A stretch of DNA of 64,000 bases from Adiantum capillus-veneris. Taxonomy: Eukaryota > Streptophyta > Polypodiopsida > Polypodiales > Pteridaceae. How positions within the stretch are numbered: the first letter of the stretch is position 1; each line of letters starts with the position of its first letter. Where the stretch lies: NCBI GenBank assembly GCA_014529385.2, contig CM043954.1, positions 95,377,247-95,441,246 of the forward strand, given 5' to 3'. This document shows, in pieces, positions 25,908-38,499 of this stretch. The notes below the pieces were generated by a model. It made no database searches, was not told the DNA's origin, and saw only the letters and a program-made list of their open reading frames with translations. The position numbers and the translations under genes were made by a program.

Positions 25908-28900
25908 GGCCCACCCCCATCCATGAGCAAAGGAACCACACAGTGAGAGGTAGGGCCCACCATGTTGAACCCTACCCCCGACCAATTATGAACAATTTAG
26001 CAACGAAGATATCCACATAATCAGTATGAAGTGTCCAAGGGTTACTTATCATATGGAAATAGGTTTAGAATAAGAAATACAAACGTCCAAGGAAATAATA
26101 ATTAAGTGTTCCAAGTGGTATGCTTTATATGTGAAAGGGTTTCCATTAGAAGAAGTGGTGCATGTAAGGCTAATATAGCAATACCCAAACATATTGAAGG
26201 AGTATTATAATCAAGCGTGTCAAATCCAGTACTGAGTAAGAGAAGATCTCTTACCGTTTCTCTTCAGGGAAAATTAATATGTGTTTGACAAATTAGATCA
26301 GGTCTTTTGTGTATGAGCACTACCAAATATCCTGTAAAAGCATAACATATTATGTTAATGTTGTCAAAATTTCATAGTGATAACCAAAAATTTTAAAAGG
26401 TCTTATCAACTTGACCAAACGAGGAACAGAAGGAGCTCCGACCCATCCCTTTGGATTGGGTAGGCCAAGTTTAGATAGTTAGTCTGGTCCATTAGAATGT
26501 TATCCCGTTCAAAGGATAGATAGAAAGAGGTTTGTGTATGCCAATAAGGCTAAATTATATACGCATCACATTCCTAAAACAGTCATCTAATTAATTAATC
26601 AGATACATTGTCTGGTACATAGTCAAAGAGCATCTGCTAGTCTAAGGTAATACACCTATATGATATATGTACTTGACCAGATTAAGAGTCGTGGCCCCAA
26701 CCCATCCCTTTGGACTAGGTGGGTCAAGTCAAAAAATTATAGAAGGTCTAGGCCCATTGTATGGTGCTAACCCGACCAAAGGCTAGCTACAAACAAGTGT
26801 GTGTGTGTGTGTGTGTTTAAGAATGAATAATCAAACAATAGTTTGCTTTCACAAACTATTGAACCATACAATGGGACTAGTGACTAGTCAATGTGTAAAT
26901 AACCACATATTATGTATACATTGGATACCAATTAGATAAAGTTAAGATTATATTGACATTTACATCTGATATTAACACTTAGTGTGTTACATCTTATTAT
27001 CAAAGAATCATATACAAGGGTTATTTATCACTAATAAAAATGCTCGAATAGTGGACCATCTTTTGTTACTGCTGCAGTTTTTGTTGTAATCCCAAGTAAA
27101 GAATCTCTAACCTACCACCATCCAAAAAAATGCAAATCCATCAGTATTGGCATTAATTGGGAAGACAAGTGTCAATGACCCCTCCCCCTTGTTATCGATG
27201 TCAAAAATTACAGCATAGTACAGATTAAGTATTATGCTTTGAATTTTGAGTCACTATCATGTTTGTATTCCCAAAAACATTGGACATCATCTCCTTTGTA
27301 ATTTGGAGAAATTTTCAAAAAGTCCAGTCTAGTGCCCTCTCATCCGAGACCCTCACATGTGGATTAAGGCTTTTTAAAAAACATTGTAATGATATCAAAG
27401 TGAGATATTGACTTTTATTTCAAGAGCTTTGTATATATTTGCCAAAAAAAATAGCAGCAAAAAGTAGCTCATGGTTTTGCACCCACCAATGTATACTTAC
27501 CTTGATTGAGGTTGTAAATCTCTTGCATGTGTCAGCCATATGAACCAATTTGAAGAAGTTAGCAATGGAGGCCTACTTGATTTTTTAATCTTGATCCAAG
27601 AAATTTCCTATTCAAAAAGCCTTCAAAAAAATTTGCTATTTGCAGCTCAAAACCCATAAAACCTTGATCCGCAAGAATGTAAACTTCTATGTCAAAAAAC
27701 AGATGAGGTATTCAGCTTTAAAAACTAAAAAAATTTCAGCTATAATTGCAGGGTGCCATTACCAGCTTAGAGGGAGTACAACTTAGAGGGAGTACAACAT
27801 CAAAATTAGGAATATGCATCAGCAATCAAAGCTAAGTATCAGTAAAAGAAAAAAAACCTCTTTGTCGTCCAATGGGTCATCGAATCACACATTTCATCTT
27901 TTTTGATTGTGTATGTCTCTCAAAAATTTCAAAACCAATCAAGCAGCATTTTTTTTGTATTCCAACAGCTAACCAAAAAATACCATAGGCTGCAATCTCT
28001 TGCGAGACCCTCTTAGGAGGTTGACGGCATCAAAACCCGAATAGCATCCAGTACCTCGTTTACATTATAATCATGTTCTCACAATAGATGCTCACACAAG
28101 GTCAAAGGCATGTAGAATTTATGGTCGGATCATCAATCCGTATCATCAAAACAAGCATGTAATTGTTTTTTAAAATCCAAAGAAGGCAGTAGAAATCGTG
28201 CTCACAAATGTTCATTCATAAAAGTATTACCACAATTCGCAGCATATGCAATTATCAGCGCTAGAGAATCCCAAACGTAGTCTACCAGAGTCATGTTGAT
28301 AGGTAGATGTTTGAGTCACTTTTTTTAGTCCACATGAAATAGTTCAAGAGAATACCAAAACTAAAACAATGTTTATGCTCATCCCAAATACCAAATGATG
28401 TTTATTGTCAGCACAAAGCAAAAATCCACAGGAAATACCTATCATTACAATCCAGAGTATTTTCATCCATATATTAAAGTACAATTAAAAAGGCTAGATA
28501 TATTTGCAATAGAATGCTAGGGATGGAAAGATCTCAATACCATCATATACTAATAAGATAGAATATTGCAGGAGACGCATTCTTTAGAAAAAAAACAAAT
28601 TATCAAATTATTGAGTAGGTGCATAGACACCTACCTGTATGGTGATCCAGCTTTGATCATAGGTTATCGACCTAGTGCAGAGATGAATACTGCTATTCTT
28701 CTGAGTGTTGGAAGGGGGCAATGCAAAAAGTGAAGCAAATGCGAAGATGCCAAAATTTGTCATCCGAATGGGGTCAAGCGTGCTCGTAGAGACGCATCCT
28801 TGTGATACATCAAGAGCAAACGATATACTCAAGAGTAGTGCAAGACCTATAATTGAGAAGTTCTAGAATGCCCACATGTGTGTGATCGAGGAGTGATCAG

Positions 28901-29892
28901 AGTGCACATGTGTGTGTGTGTGTGTGTGTGTAGAGTTTGTAGAGTGCACATGTGTGTGTGTAGAGTGCTCGTTTCTTGCTACCAATCCCTTGCAGAAGGC
29001 CCTCTATTAGCCAAGGTGTGGGCGTGTGCGTGTGTGTGTGCGTTGAGAGATCATCATGCATCAGTGTTGAGCCGGTTAGGGCAAGTGGAGATGGCGGTAT
29101 GCTAATTCCCTTTGATCGGGTAAGCAAGGATACAACGAAATGCATCCACAGCATATGCGCTAAGCAGGAAACATTTATGCATATGTAACAAGATAGGGTA
29201 TCCACCGAAACTCGGGACCTAATGCGCATGTGCAAGTGATGAGGGCATCCACATGTCCTTAATCTAAGGTGGGTTATGCGTATGTAACAAGATAGGGTAT
29301 CCACCTGCTCACAGCTCTAGCTAAGCCAAAAGATACACCATCAAATAGCACGAGTTGCATAGGGGAATATGTAAAGCATCATAGTAAAACAAGCTATTGT
29401 CGATAGTGCATGTGTGTGGGAAAAAGAAGGGGCTCAAAAATAGTTCAAAGACAGATAATGCACACTAATTAAGTAAAATATAGTTATTATTCTCTTTATT
29501 GATTGTGCATGTGTGTGGGGAGAGAGAAGGGGCTCAAAAGCAAATCAAAGACAGATAGTGCCTATTAATTGTCATTGAGATCTATAAGATGAGGGACTGT
29601 ATCAAGATATGAGCTATGAAACCTGCTCAACTCAAGATGCGAAACATAATTTGATGTATCCTTTAGTGGGACAAGGATCAGAGGATGTAGAGTTGTCGGA
29701 AAATTAGAGTACCTGATCAAAGAACATGGCATAGAATTCTTGGGGAAGGGAGGCAAAATTGCATAGATAAATGTGTCCTTGAGTGGGACAAGGATCATAG
29801 GATGTGTTTGTCATAGATTTCCTTTGAAAGGAAGAAGTAAAGGGCTTAGCTATGGTTGGTTAAGTACAAGTAGAGTGATTGTCTAGTCTATA

Positions 29893-29932
<40 letters not shown>
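25908..29932. repeat. 4-kb tandem macrorepeat, copy 2
   Basis: This copy is 4025 bp long, bounded on both sides by GGCCCACC after (GT)n. It is collinear with copy 1 apart from small indels, shorter GT runs (26,797-26,817; 28,908-28,931) and the absent MITE. A 17-bp block ACTTAGAGGGAGTACAA is duplicated near 27,770-27,797. It has no coding content. Confidence 0.9.
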
Positions 29933-29934
<2 letters not shown>

Positions 29935-32307
29935 CCCACCCCGATCCCTAAGGAGAGGAACCACATGGCGGGAGGTAGGGCCCACCATGTTGAACCCTAC
30001 CCCCCACCAACTATGAACAATTTAGCAACGAAGATATCCAAATAATTAGTATGAAGTGTCCAAGGATTACTTATCATATGTAAAGAGGTTTAGAATAAGT
30101 AATACAAACGTCCAAGGAAATAATAATTAAGTGTTCGAAGTGGTATACTTTATGTGTAAAAGGGTTTCCATTTGGAGAAGTGGTGGCTGTAAGGCGAATA
30201 TACCAATAGCCAAACATATAGAAGGAGTATTATAATCAAGTGTGTCAAATCCAGTACTAAGTAAGAGAAGATCTCTTATCGTTTCTCTCCGGGGACAATT
30301 AATATGTGTTCGACAAATTAGATCAGGTCTTTTTTGTATGAGCATCACCCAATATTTTATAAAATGATAACATATTATGTTAAGGTTGTCAAAAGTTCAA
30401 AGTGATAACTACAAATTTTAAAAGGTCTTATCAACTTGACCAGACGAGGAACAGAAGGAGCCCCGACCCATCCCTTTGGATTGGGTAGGCCAAGTTTAGA
30501 TAGTTAGTCTGGTCCATTAGAAGGTGTTATCCTGTCCGGAGGATAGATAGAAAGAGCTTTGTGTATGCCAATAGGGCTAAATTATATACGCATCACATTC
30601 CTAAAATAGCCAGATAATTAACTAATCAGATACATGGTCTGGTACATTGTCAAAGAGCATCGGCTAGTCTAAGGTAATAGACCTATATGATATATGTACT
30701 TGACCAAATTAGGAGCCGTGGCCCCAACCCATCCCTTTGTATTAGGTGGTTCAAGTCAAAAAGTTATAGAAGGTCTAGGCCCATTGCATGGTGCTAACCC
30801 GACCAAAGGCTAGCTAGAAACATGTGTGTGTGTGTTTAAGAATGAATAATCTAACAATAGTTTTCTTTCACAAACTATTGAACCATACAATGGGACTAGA
30901 GACCACTCAATCTGTAAATAACCACATATTATGTATACAATAGATACCAATTAGATAAAGCTCAGATTATATTGACATTTACATCTGATACTACAATTAG
31001 TGTATTACATCTTATTATCAAAGAATCATATACAAGGGTTATCTATCACTAATAAAAATGCTCGAACAGTGGACGATCTTCAGTTACTGGTGCAATTTGT
31101 GTTGTAATCCCAAGTAAAGAATCTCTTACCTGCCACCATCCAAAAAAATGCAAATCAGTCAGTATTGGCATTGATTGGGAAGACAGGTGTCAACGACCCC
31201 TCCCCCTTGTTGTCAATGTCAAAAATTACAACAAAAACTAACAGCATAAAACCTTCATCTGCAAGAATGTATTCTATGTCAAAGAAAGATATGCGGTGTT
31301 CGGCTTTAAAAACTAAGAACAACTATAATTCCAAGGTGCCATTACCAAGTTAGAGGGAGTACAACATCAAAATTAGGAATACGCATCAGCGGTCAAAGCC
31401 AAGTATTAGTCAAAGAAAAAAAATCCTCTTTGTCGTGCAATGGGTCGTCGAATCACACATTTCATCCTTTTTTATTGTGTATGTCTCTCAAAATTTCAAA
31501 ACCAATTAAGTAGCATTTTGTTTGTATTCCAACAGTTAACCAAAAAATACCATAGGCTGCAATCTCTTGCGAGACCCTCTTAGGAGGTTGACGGCATCAA
31601 AACCCGAATAGCATCCAGTACCTTGTTTACATTCCAATCATGTTCTCACAACAGATGCTCACACAAGGTCAAAGGCATGCAGAATTTATGGTCAGATCAT
31701 CAATATGTATCATCAAAACAAGCATGTAATTGTTTTAAAAAATCCAAATAAGGCAGTAGAAATCCTGCTCACAAATGTTCATTCACAAAAGTATTACCAC
31801 AGTTCACAACATATGCAATTATCAGTGCTAGAGAATCCCAACCGTAGTCTACCAGAGTCAAATTGATAGGTAGATGTTCCAGTCACTTTTTTCAGTGCGC
31901 AAGTGATAGTTTAAGAGAATACTAGAACTAAAGCAATGTTTAGGCTCAGTCCAAAGCCCAAACAATGTTTATTCTCAGCACAAAGAAAAACTCCACAAGA
32001 AATACCTATCATTACAATCCATAGTATTTTTCTCCATATATTAAAGTACAATTAAAAAGGCCAAATATATTCTCAATAGAATGCTAGGGATGGAAAGATC
32101 TCAATACCATCATATACTGATAAGGTAGAATATTGCAGGAGACGCATTCTTTAGAAAAAATACAAATAATCAAATTATTGAGTAGGTGCATAGACACCTA
32201 CCTGTATGGTGATCCAGCTTTGGTCATAGATTATCGACCTGGTGTGCAGAGATGAGTACTGATATTCTTATGAGTGTTGGAAGGGGGCAAGGCAAAGAAG
32301 TGAACCC

Positions 32308-32463
32308 TGTTGAGCTATATATAGTATCTCTATATATAGCACCCTGGTCCCCTCTATATAAACTCATCTCGTGTAGTCATTGGACACACTTTGGGGTTTT
32401 GCATATTTGGAGTTGTCTCGCTCTCTCTCCCCCATCGTCTCTTGTCGCGTCCTCGGTTCAACA
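32308..32463 (+). repeat. 5' LTR of the short-LTR element
   Basis: 156 bp. Contains paired GCTATATATAG/CTATATATAGC dyads and a TATA box CTATATAAAC near 32,354. The primer site TGGTATCAGAGCC follows at once. Confidence 0.95.
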
Positions 32464-32476
32464 TGGTATCAGAGCC
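32464..32476 (+). other. initiator-Met primer-binding site
   Basis: TGGTATCAGAGCC abuts the LTR end with no spacer and is complementary to the 3' end of initiator methionine tRNA. Confidence 0.93.
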
Positions 32477-34189
32477 AACTACATGCGTTCTCTATCAAGA
32501 TATAGCTATGGAGAGCTCTTCGTTATGCTTCAAACACAAAGATAAGTTTACTTGTTTCTTCTTGATTATCTATCTTGTCTTTAATTGTACTTGTTTTGTA
32601 CTGAGTTGTGAGTTCAAGATATAGAATTTAAGCGAGCCTACAAGAAATAAGCAGAACACAGAAGGGATCTTGTGAGAACCACAAAGGACTTATGTTATGG
32701 GAATGTGCTCATCGCTATTAGGAATCTGTCTCTCGGTGATTAAGGAAGTCACGAGAGGCTAAATAAATTAACTGTATATTCTGTCATGAGATGCAAGATC
32801 AGAAAAGATCTTGTGGCGCTGTGCATACTGCAAACTACGTAGAGGCGTACCTAGCTTGCAAATCTATTTTTAGCATCCAAAAGAAGTGCGCTGTCGCTTT
32901 TTGTCCAAAATAGGTGACTAAAAATAGCAGGACGTCGGTCTCTGAAGCACTAATAAAAATAGCAGGACGTCGGCCTTTGAAGGAAGCTAGGTACGATAGC
33001 GAAAGGATTTCTGAATAGTGAAAAGATTTCTTGGGAAGTGCGACTACATAAATCCGCAGCAGAGCGCAGTCGCAGGTTTTGATCATTAAGCTCTTCTCGA
33101 AAGCTACCTCGACCTAGCCCTGCAATCAAGCCTTCTCGACTGCAGACCTTGATTGAGACGCATACTTTTTTGGCCTTCATACAAGTTTAGAGCCTCATTT
33201 TGTTTCTTAAGCTGAGCCGGCGTCAATATTTCTTAGCTTTAGAAGGACGTCGTCAATCGCGCTTGTGTGTTCTTCGTTTGGCCGTAGGTAGGTACTGCTG
33301 CAAAGCAACCAAGTGTGCGCATTTGTGTGGTTTCTCTGGCCTCAGGCAGACGTGACTGCAAAGCACAGGTTGGTCTGCCATTGCTGCTTCTTGTTGGCCT
33401 GCACCTTCTCATAGTGTCTATGGTCATCGCAACCTGGTTCTGCTCGATGGGAAAGCTTCTCTCTACTCATACGCATGTATCCCGCAGCTTCGTCGCAAGC
33501 ACGTGCTTCTTGCATAGATTTGCAAGGGTTGATTTTAGTATGCTTGCCCTTGTTTCTCAAACTCAATACATCGGGGAGGAGAAACAGTGATGTGGTTGGC
33601 AGCACGACCACAAACAGTGCTATATTAAATTTTATTAAATTGCTATATTAAATTTTATTAAATTGTTGGCGGCTTGTATTTTTCGAGTTTCTTAAAAGCT
33701 AAGAGGTCATGCACATAGCTCGTGACTGCATGTCTCAGCTAGCTCAGTTATTCATAGTTCGGTAATAGGTTTTTCCATCGTTTTGATCGTGTTCAATTGT
33801 TGTTTTATTTAGTCAAACCTTTACATATCTTTGAATAACCTTTGATCAATAGATTGGGCATGTGGCGTTCGGCCTTCGTCATCACTAGGGATTTCCCTAG
33901 AGCCACCTTGACCTTGTCATCTTTAGGTTGTTGTTTGAGCATCAATTTGTGTAATTTGTTTCTACTTCAATGGTAGCACGGTCACACCATTTGATGCGAT
34001 TTATAGCATGAATGCTACTGCTCTCATTGCAATTTGTCATAAAATACTCGTTTTATGTGATCGCACACTAACATGTGTGATGGTTTTCATGGGAATCATC
34101 AATGTAGAGATGACAAGATTTACCAAGCCATTATCTATACTGACTAGTCATTGTCTTGAGGTTTTGCAGATTTTGCACAAAACTAGCGT

Positions 34190-34520
34190 CTTTGATGCTA
34201 TGCTACGTAAATCTATGATGGTGATTATTATTTTACAATTTTTATTTGATTTGAAGAAAACGTCTCTGATGCCATGGTACGTAAAACCATGATGATTCGT
34301 ATTTTCAAGCTTTTCTAAGCGTCTCTTATGCCATGGTGAATACCGTGATGCCATGGTACGTAAAGTCATGATGATTGGTATTTCAAATTTTTTTTATTGA
34401 AAGCGTCTCTGATGCCATGGTCCCTAAATCCATGATGATTGCTATTTCAATTTTTTTCTAAGCGTCTTAATGCCATGGTGAACACCATGATGCCATGGTA
34501 CGTAAAGCCATGATGATGAC
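34190..34520 (+). repeat. tandem GATGCCATGGT..CCATGATGAT repeat inside the short-LTR element
   Basis: About seven copies of a motif GATGCCATGGTACGTAAA plus CCATGATGATT occur, arranged in a higher order with AAGCGTCTCT and TATTTCAA linkers (period about 140 bp). CATGGT and CCATG make each unit partly self-complementary. Not coding in any consistent frame. Confidence 0.8.
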
Positions 34521-35039
34521 AACTGTTAGTTGAGATCTTGGGGGTCCCAATGTATTTATTACATGTCGACTTTGTATATATTTGTGCACAAGTGATACCA
34601 TTGATGTTACGTTTGTTTCTATGTCATCTACACATGGGATTGCATCGGCATTATGTTTGTTTCTATGTCGTCTCTAGAGCGGTGTCGCGAACAGACGCTC
34701 TAAGGATAATGTGATGTATTTATTTCTAACCTTCACAACTTGATATGTTTTTCTTGAGTTGATTTTTATTACAGAATTTAAATCACATCAAGCAGTATGT
34801 ACGGAGGCTCAAGGATGTTGAAGTTGCTCTACCAAAGAATTTGCAGTAGCTCAATTGTCTATATCTTGGATTATAAGAAGACCCTTCAAAGGGCTCATTG
34901 TAAAACAGGAGTGATGTAGCTCCTTTGAACATTGTAAATGTACATTTAATTTTTTTTAATATAACAGTGGGTATATATAGAGCTGTGGGTTTTTCCCTTG
35001 AGCCCCCAAGGGTTTTTTCATCCACAGTTAGGGACCTTC

Positions 35040-35052
35040 ATTTGAGTGGGGG
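35040..35052 (+). other. polypurine tract of the short-LTR element
   Basis: ATTTGAGTGGGGG directly precedes the right LTR, in the expected place for plus-strand priming. Confidence 0.7.
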
Positions 35053-35208
35053 TGTTGAGCTATATATAGTATCTCTATATATAGCACCCTGGTCCCCTCT
35101 ATATAAACTCATCTCGTGTAGTCATTGGACACACTTTGGGGTTTTGCATATTTGGAGTTGTCTCGCTCTCTCTCTCCCATCGTCTCTTGTCACGTCCTCG
35201 GTTCAACA
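35053..35208 (+). repeat. 3' LTR of the short-LTR element
   Basis: 156 bp, nearly identical to 32,308-32,463 (differences in the CT run and one G/A). It ends in CA and is followed by the target duplication AACCC. Confidence 0.95.
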
Positions 35209-35279
35209 AACCCAATGCAAAGATGCCAAAAATTTTCATCTGAATGGGGTCAAGCCTGCTCGTTGTGGGACGGGTGGTC

Positions 35280-35731
35280 TGATGGATATTTTTCTATGCC
35301 TGGGCCATGGAGCAGGACCAGACAAGAAAAACCAAGCAAAGACAAAAAGACAAACCCCCAACCCAAGCCCACTAACAAGGAACTATGGCTGGAGATGTGC
35401 TGCTAAAATCTGCTGCCAAGGAATGTGCAATGCAGTTTTGGTGTCAGATCTCACCAATGATAATCCACAAACATAGTGATCATTTCACCATTTAGCCAAA
35501 AGAGAAGAGAGATATCGTTGCCTTTACTTTGAAAAGAGAGAGACAGACGAGAAGCATGAGACAATGTGAATTTATTGTGTATTTATGAATATTCAAATAT
35601 TTTTTACAACAAGCAAAACCAAACTTATCTTTCGTCTTCAAAATCTTTTGTCGAGGTAGCTTCGTCGGCTTCAAACTTCGCACGAAGGTATCAGGGCTTA
35701 CACCCTATAGGGCAGCGCAGTAATTTTTCTT

Positions 35732-35774
<43 letters not shown>

Positions 35775-37385
35775 CAGCCTCATGAAAAATTTTCTCTCTC
35801 TCATGTGCTATTTACGACAAAAGAGGAATCCACTCTCACGATCTCTTTCCATTGCTCCTTCATGACTCTCCCTTTGATTCCAACAAAGAGGATGACAATA
35901 GATCTCTCTCGATCCCTCTTCGGATCCCAAGAGCTGTGCTCTCTCCATTCTCTCGATCACAACCCCTTTGTAGCAAGAGCTTCTCTCTCTCACTTTCTGT
36001 TGCAGCCTACAAGGAGCCTCTCTCTTTTTTTTTAAACTCATAGCCTCTTCCTCCCTATGGGGGCATCCCCTAGATAAGCTTAATGAGTTTTAATGAGCTT
36101 TCTTTTTATTGTTCTTTTTTCAATTCCCTGCAGAGAGCGAGACCGAGCTCTCTCTCTCCTCGATCTACAGTGGGACAAAGCCCTTTCTCTCTTCGATTGG
36201 CTACAGAGAAGTGCCTCTCCTGGCGTTTCTCGGCAGCACACAGCAGGGCTGAGCCCTCTCTCTCTCTGGCTCTCACTGATCTCGGCAGCACCCAATTGCA
36301 AGAAACTCCTTTGCCAGGGACCTCGGTTCTCCTAAATGCAAGGCGGCCCTTTCTCTCACTCAGGGTCGTCCTCATTTTCTCTCTCTGTAATCCCTTCATT
36401 GGCGCTCATGGAGGCCTGCAGATCCCCTCTTCATCTCTCCCTCGGATATTTCAGCAGGCATCCCGCTCTTCCCTCTATCTCCTGGCTCGCGACCTGCATC
36501 AGTCCATAGCCTCGCTCGCTGGCTCGTCATCAAATGGCCCTCTATCTCTTGCTATGGAGTGAGCCCCCCTCTCTCTGCTTCGGTAGCGCTAACAGATGGT
36601 GCTCCTCTCTCTTGCCCTCTAACCCCTGCAACACAGGCGATGCCTCCTCGATAGATCGACACACCCGCCACCCTATCAATAGTTTGTTAAAAAAAACGTA
36701 TTAAAACACCTCATTTAATCAAAGCCCCTCCAAACTAGGGTTCACACCTCCTCCGCGGCATGCAATATGGTGAGCATCTCCTCAGCCTCCTCTCGGCATC
36801 CTACTGGCTTGCAACGAGAGAAACTCTCCCTCTCCATTCTTCATCATGACCCCCTCTTGCATGGCTTGCAAATGGCACCCCATGATCTCTCAATGGCACC
36901 TTGTCTCCCACTTCACGGGCACAAGCAATCACCCACAAAAGAAACACCATCTCCGTAGCACATTAAACAGACATATAAGAGCACATTTTTTATATTTGAC
37001 AAAGGCTTCTCGGAACTCCCTTTGACAAACAGACACACTCTTGCACTCACACACTCGCACAATACGATAAAGTCACAGACGATATGCAAAAAACAATAAG
37101 CGCCATTGGTGGCCACCCTCTTCAAAGTCTTTCCCAGCTTCCTTTGTACACCTCTAGCAGTGACCGATCTCAATCTTTAGTCGTCAAGGTTGTGGACTTC
37201 ATTGTAGCATTTCCAAGCATATCATACCCTGTCAAAACAACTCCTTAAAGCAGACCAAGTGAGATCATCGCCATGAAAATTATGATAAAACAACCTTTCA
37301 AGATCGCTTCGACACTCAAATCTCATGCAAATGCTCTGTTTCTCTATCGAAATCCCCATGCCCTTGGCCAAAAAAAAGTGCAACA
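35280..37385 (-). repeat. 3' LTR of the gag-only element
   Basis: Direct copy of 46,784-49,049. Contains (CT)n near 35,733-35,770. A 159-residue frame at 36,083-36,562 is not intact in the other LTR and is not counted as a gene. Confidence 0.92.
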
Positions 37386-37437
37386 GTGGCGTCCTGCGGG
37401 GAAAACTAGCCTGCTAGTGTGAACCCAGAATTTCCGG

Positions 37438-38331
37438 TTAGACGGGTGCCTTATCCATTGGGTTTTTCTTTTGCCATTTAAATTTTACCCTTTTTCTATT
37501 ATTTTCCCTCTTTTCTTTATCTTGCCAAAACCCCCTTGGATGGGAAACAAACTCACATTGTGGCACATGTGGTACCCAATGTGGTATAGGCGAAGTGTCA
37601 TCACTAAAAACAGGTGCTTCATTAGCTTGCAAAGGTGTTGGAGTGAGAGATGGTGGAATAGGAACATTAGAAGCACATGTCATAGTATTCAAACAACCCT
37701 CTCTGTGTTTTCGCTCAGCCTCAAAGTTTACCCTCCATTGGACTGCTAGGGCGGTAGCTTCAAAGGCCTCCCCCACAACCCTAGTGCGTGCATATGCATC
37801 ATCAAGTTTCTTTGTATCTGACAACCTCACATGAAATTGAATATCCCTCAACATACCCGTAAGAAAACATTCCAACAAAACTATCTCATCAAACCAATGG
37901 GGATCACATTGCTTCATCTTGAAAGTTTGAAAACGCTTAACATACTCATCAATTGGTTCACCCTCCCCTTGGAAGAATTCTAACAGGGTCCCAAAGACTA
38001 AACAAGAAGGAAAAATAGGAGAGAATCTAGCAACAAAAGCACTACACAATCCATCCCAAGTCTTTATCAAATGTGGAGAATGACGCATCATACTAAGGTA
38101 CCATTGCATAGCTACCCCAGTGAGAAAAGCAAGAAAGAACCTCATAAGATCTTTAGATGTGTCATAACCCGCAAACCAACAAGCTTGCACAAACTGTAGT
38201 AAATGGGAGTCAGTTGTCACAACCCCACCGCCATCAAAGGGTGTCAACTTCACAATCCACTGGTCAATAGGTCGCTCCCTAGCTTGGGGAATAGGTGGTG
38301 GGCTAAAAACATCATAACCATTAGTAACCAC
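37438..38331 (-). pseudogene. gag of the gag-only element, C-terminal part
   Basis: An open minus-strand frame of about 297 residues begins at the CACTA insertion point and ends at the TAG of 37,438-37,440. It has the retrotransposon gag core: GVAMQWYLSMMRH, WDGLCSAFVARFSP, LLEFFQGEGEPIDEYVKRF and CFLTGMLRDIQFHV. Its end is basic (KKNPMDKAPV) with no zinc knuckle. The N-terminal part is on the far side of the CACTA at 46,053-46,731. The frame on both sides agrees once the CACTA and one copy of its CAC duplication are disregarded, so the transposon split a gene that was open at this point. Confidence 0.88.
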
Positions 38332-38346
38332 CACTACAAGAGGCTC
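38332..38346 (+). repeat. left terminal inverted repeat of the CACTA element
   Basis: CACTACAAGAGG is exact with the inverted right end (46,041-46,052), and the next bases are similar. This is the sequence a CACTA transposase cuts. Confidence 0.94.
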
Positions 38347-38356
38347 TTCACATTAG

Positions 38357-38499
38357 CGACGCTCACACAGCGACGCTCAAAAAAAAAATTCCCGGCGTCG
38401 CTATGAGCGTCGCTATAAGCGTCGCTATGAGCGTCGCAAATTTACAAAGAAATTTGCGACGCTCATAGCGACGCTTATAGCGACGCTCATAGCGACGCC
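38357..38499. repeat. left subterminal repeats with a perfect 50-bp hairpin
   Basis: Ten GCGTCGC/GCGACGC motifs occur in 140 bp. From 38,394 to 38,443 and from 38,450 to 38,499 the sequence forms a perfect inverted repeat of 50 bp with a 6-bp loop (ACAAAG). Such motifs are where TNPA-like proteins bind in En/Spm; the perfect hairpin is unusual. Confidence 0.92.

Larger units (their letters stand above)
32308..35208 (+). mobile_element. non-autonomous LTR element with 156-bp LTRs and non-coding interior
   Basis: Identical-length LTRs (32,308-32,463 and 35,053-35,208) with TGTTGAGC..GTTCAACA ends differ at about two positions. Exact 5-bp duplications AACCC flank the element (32,303-32,307; 35,209-35,213). 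TGGTATCAGAGCC at 32,464 is a perfect initiator-Met primer site, and TTTGAGTGGGGG lies just before the right LTR, so it faces plus. The 2.6-kb interior has no gag or pol and no long frame. The LTR size fits TRIM/SMART elements, but the interior is much longer than theirs. It could hold sequence picked up from a host transcript, which is inference. Confidence 0.93.
29933..35263. repeat. 4-kb tandem macrorepeat, copy 3, interrupted and truncated
   Basis: Collinear with copies 1 and 2 up to about 31,245, then about 470 bp are deleted (copy 1 equivalents 23,040-23,510), after which it continues to 32,307. There a 2901-bp LTR element is inserted with AACCC duplication, and the repeat resumes at 35,209 until GCTCGT at about 35,263. 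Beyond that the next 16 bases are unrelated, and the gag-only element begins. The rest of the copy (about 1.2 kb) is missing. Confidence 0.88.

Noticed and set aside
34008-34292. A 94-residue frame in the short-LTR element
   Set aside because: It runs into the CATGGT repeat block and shows no gag or host-protein pattern.
36083-36562. A 159-residue frame inside the left LTR of the gag-only element
   Set aside because: The matching place in the right LTR (47,640-48,134) is broken into several frames, and the sequence is Ser/Leu-rich from CT-rich DNA.
37386-37406. TGGCGTCCTGCGGGGA after the left LTR of the gag-only element as a primer site for a plus-oriented element
   Set aside because: The gag gene runs on minus and the better tRNA-like site is at the right LTR; the resemblance is noted but does not set the orientation.
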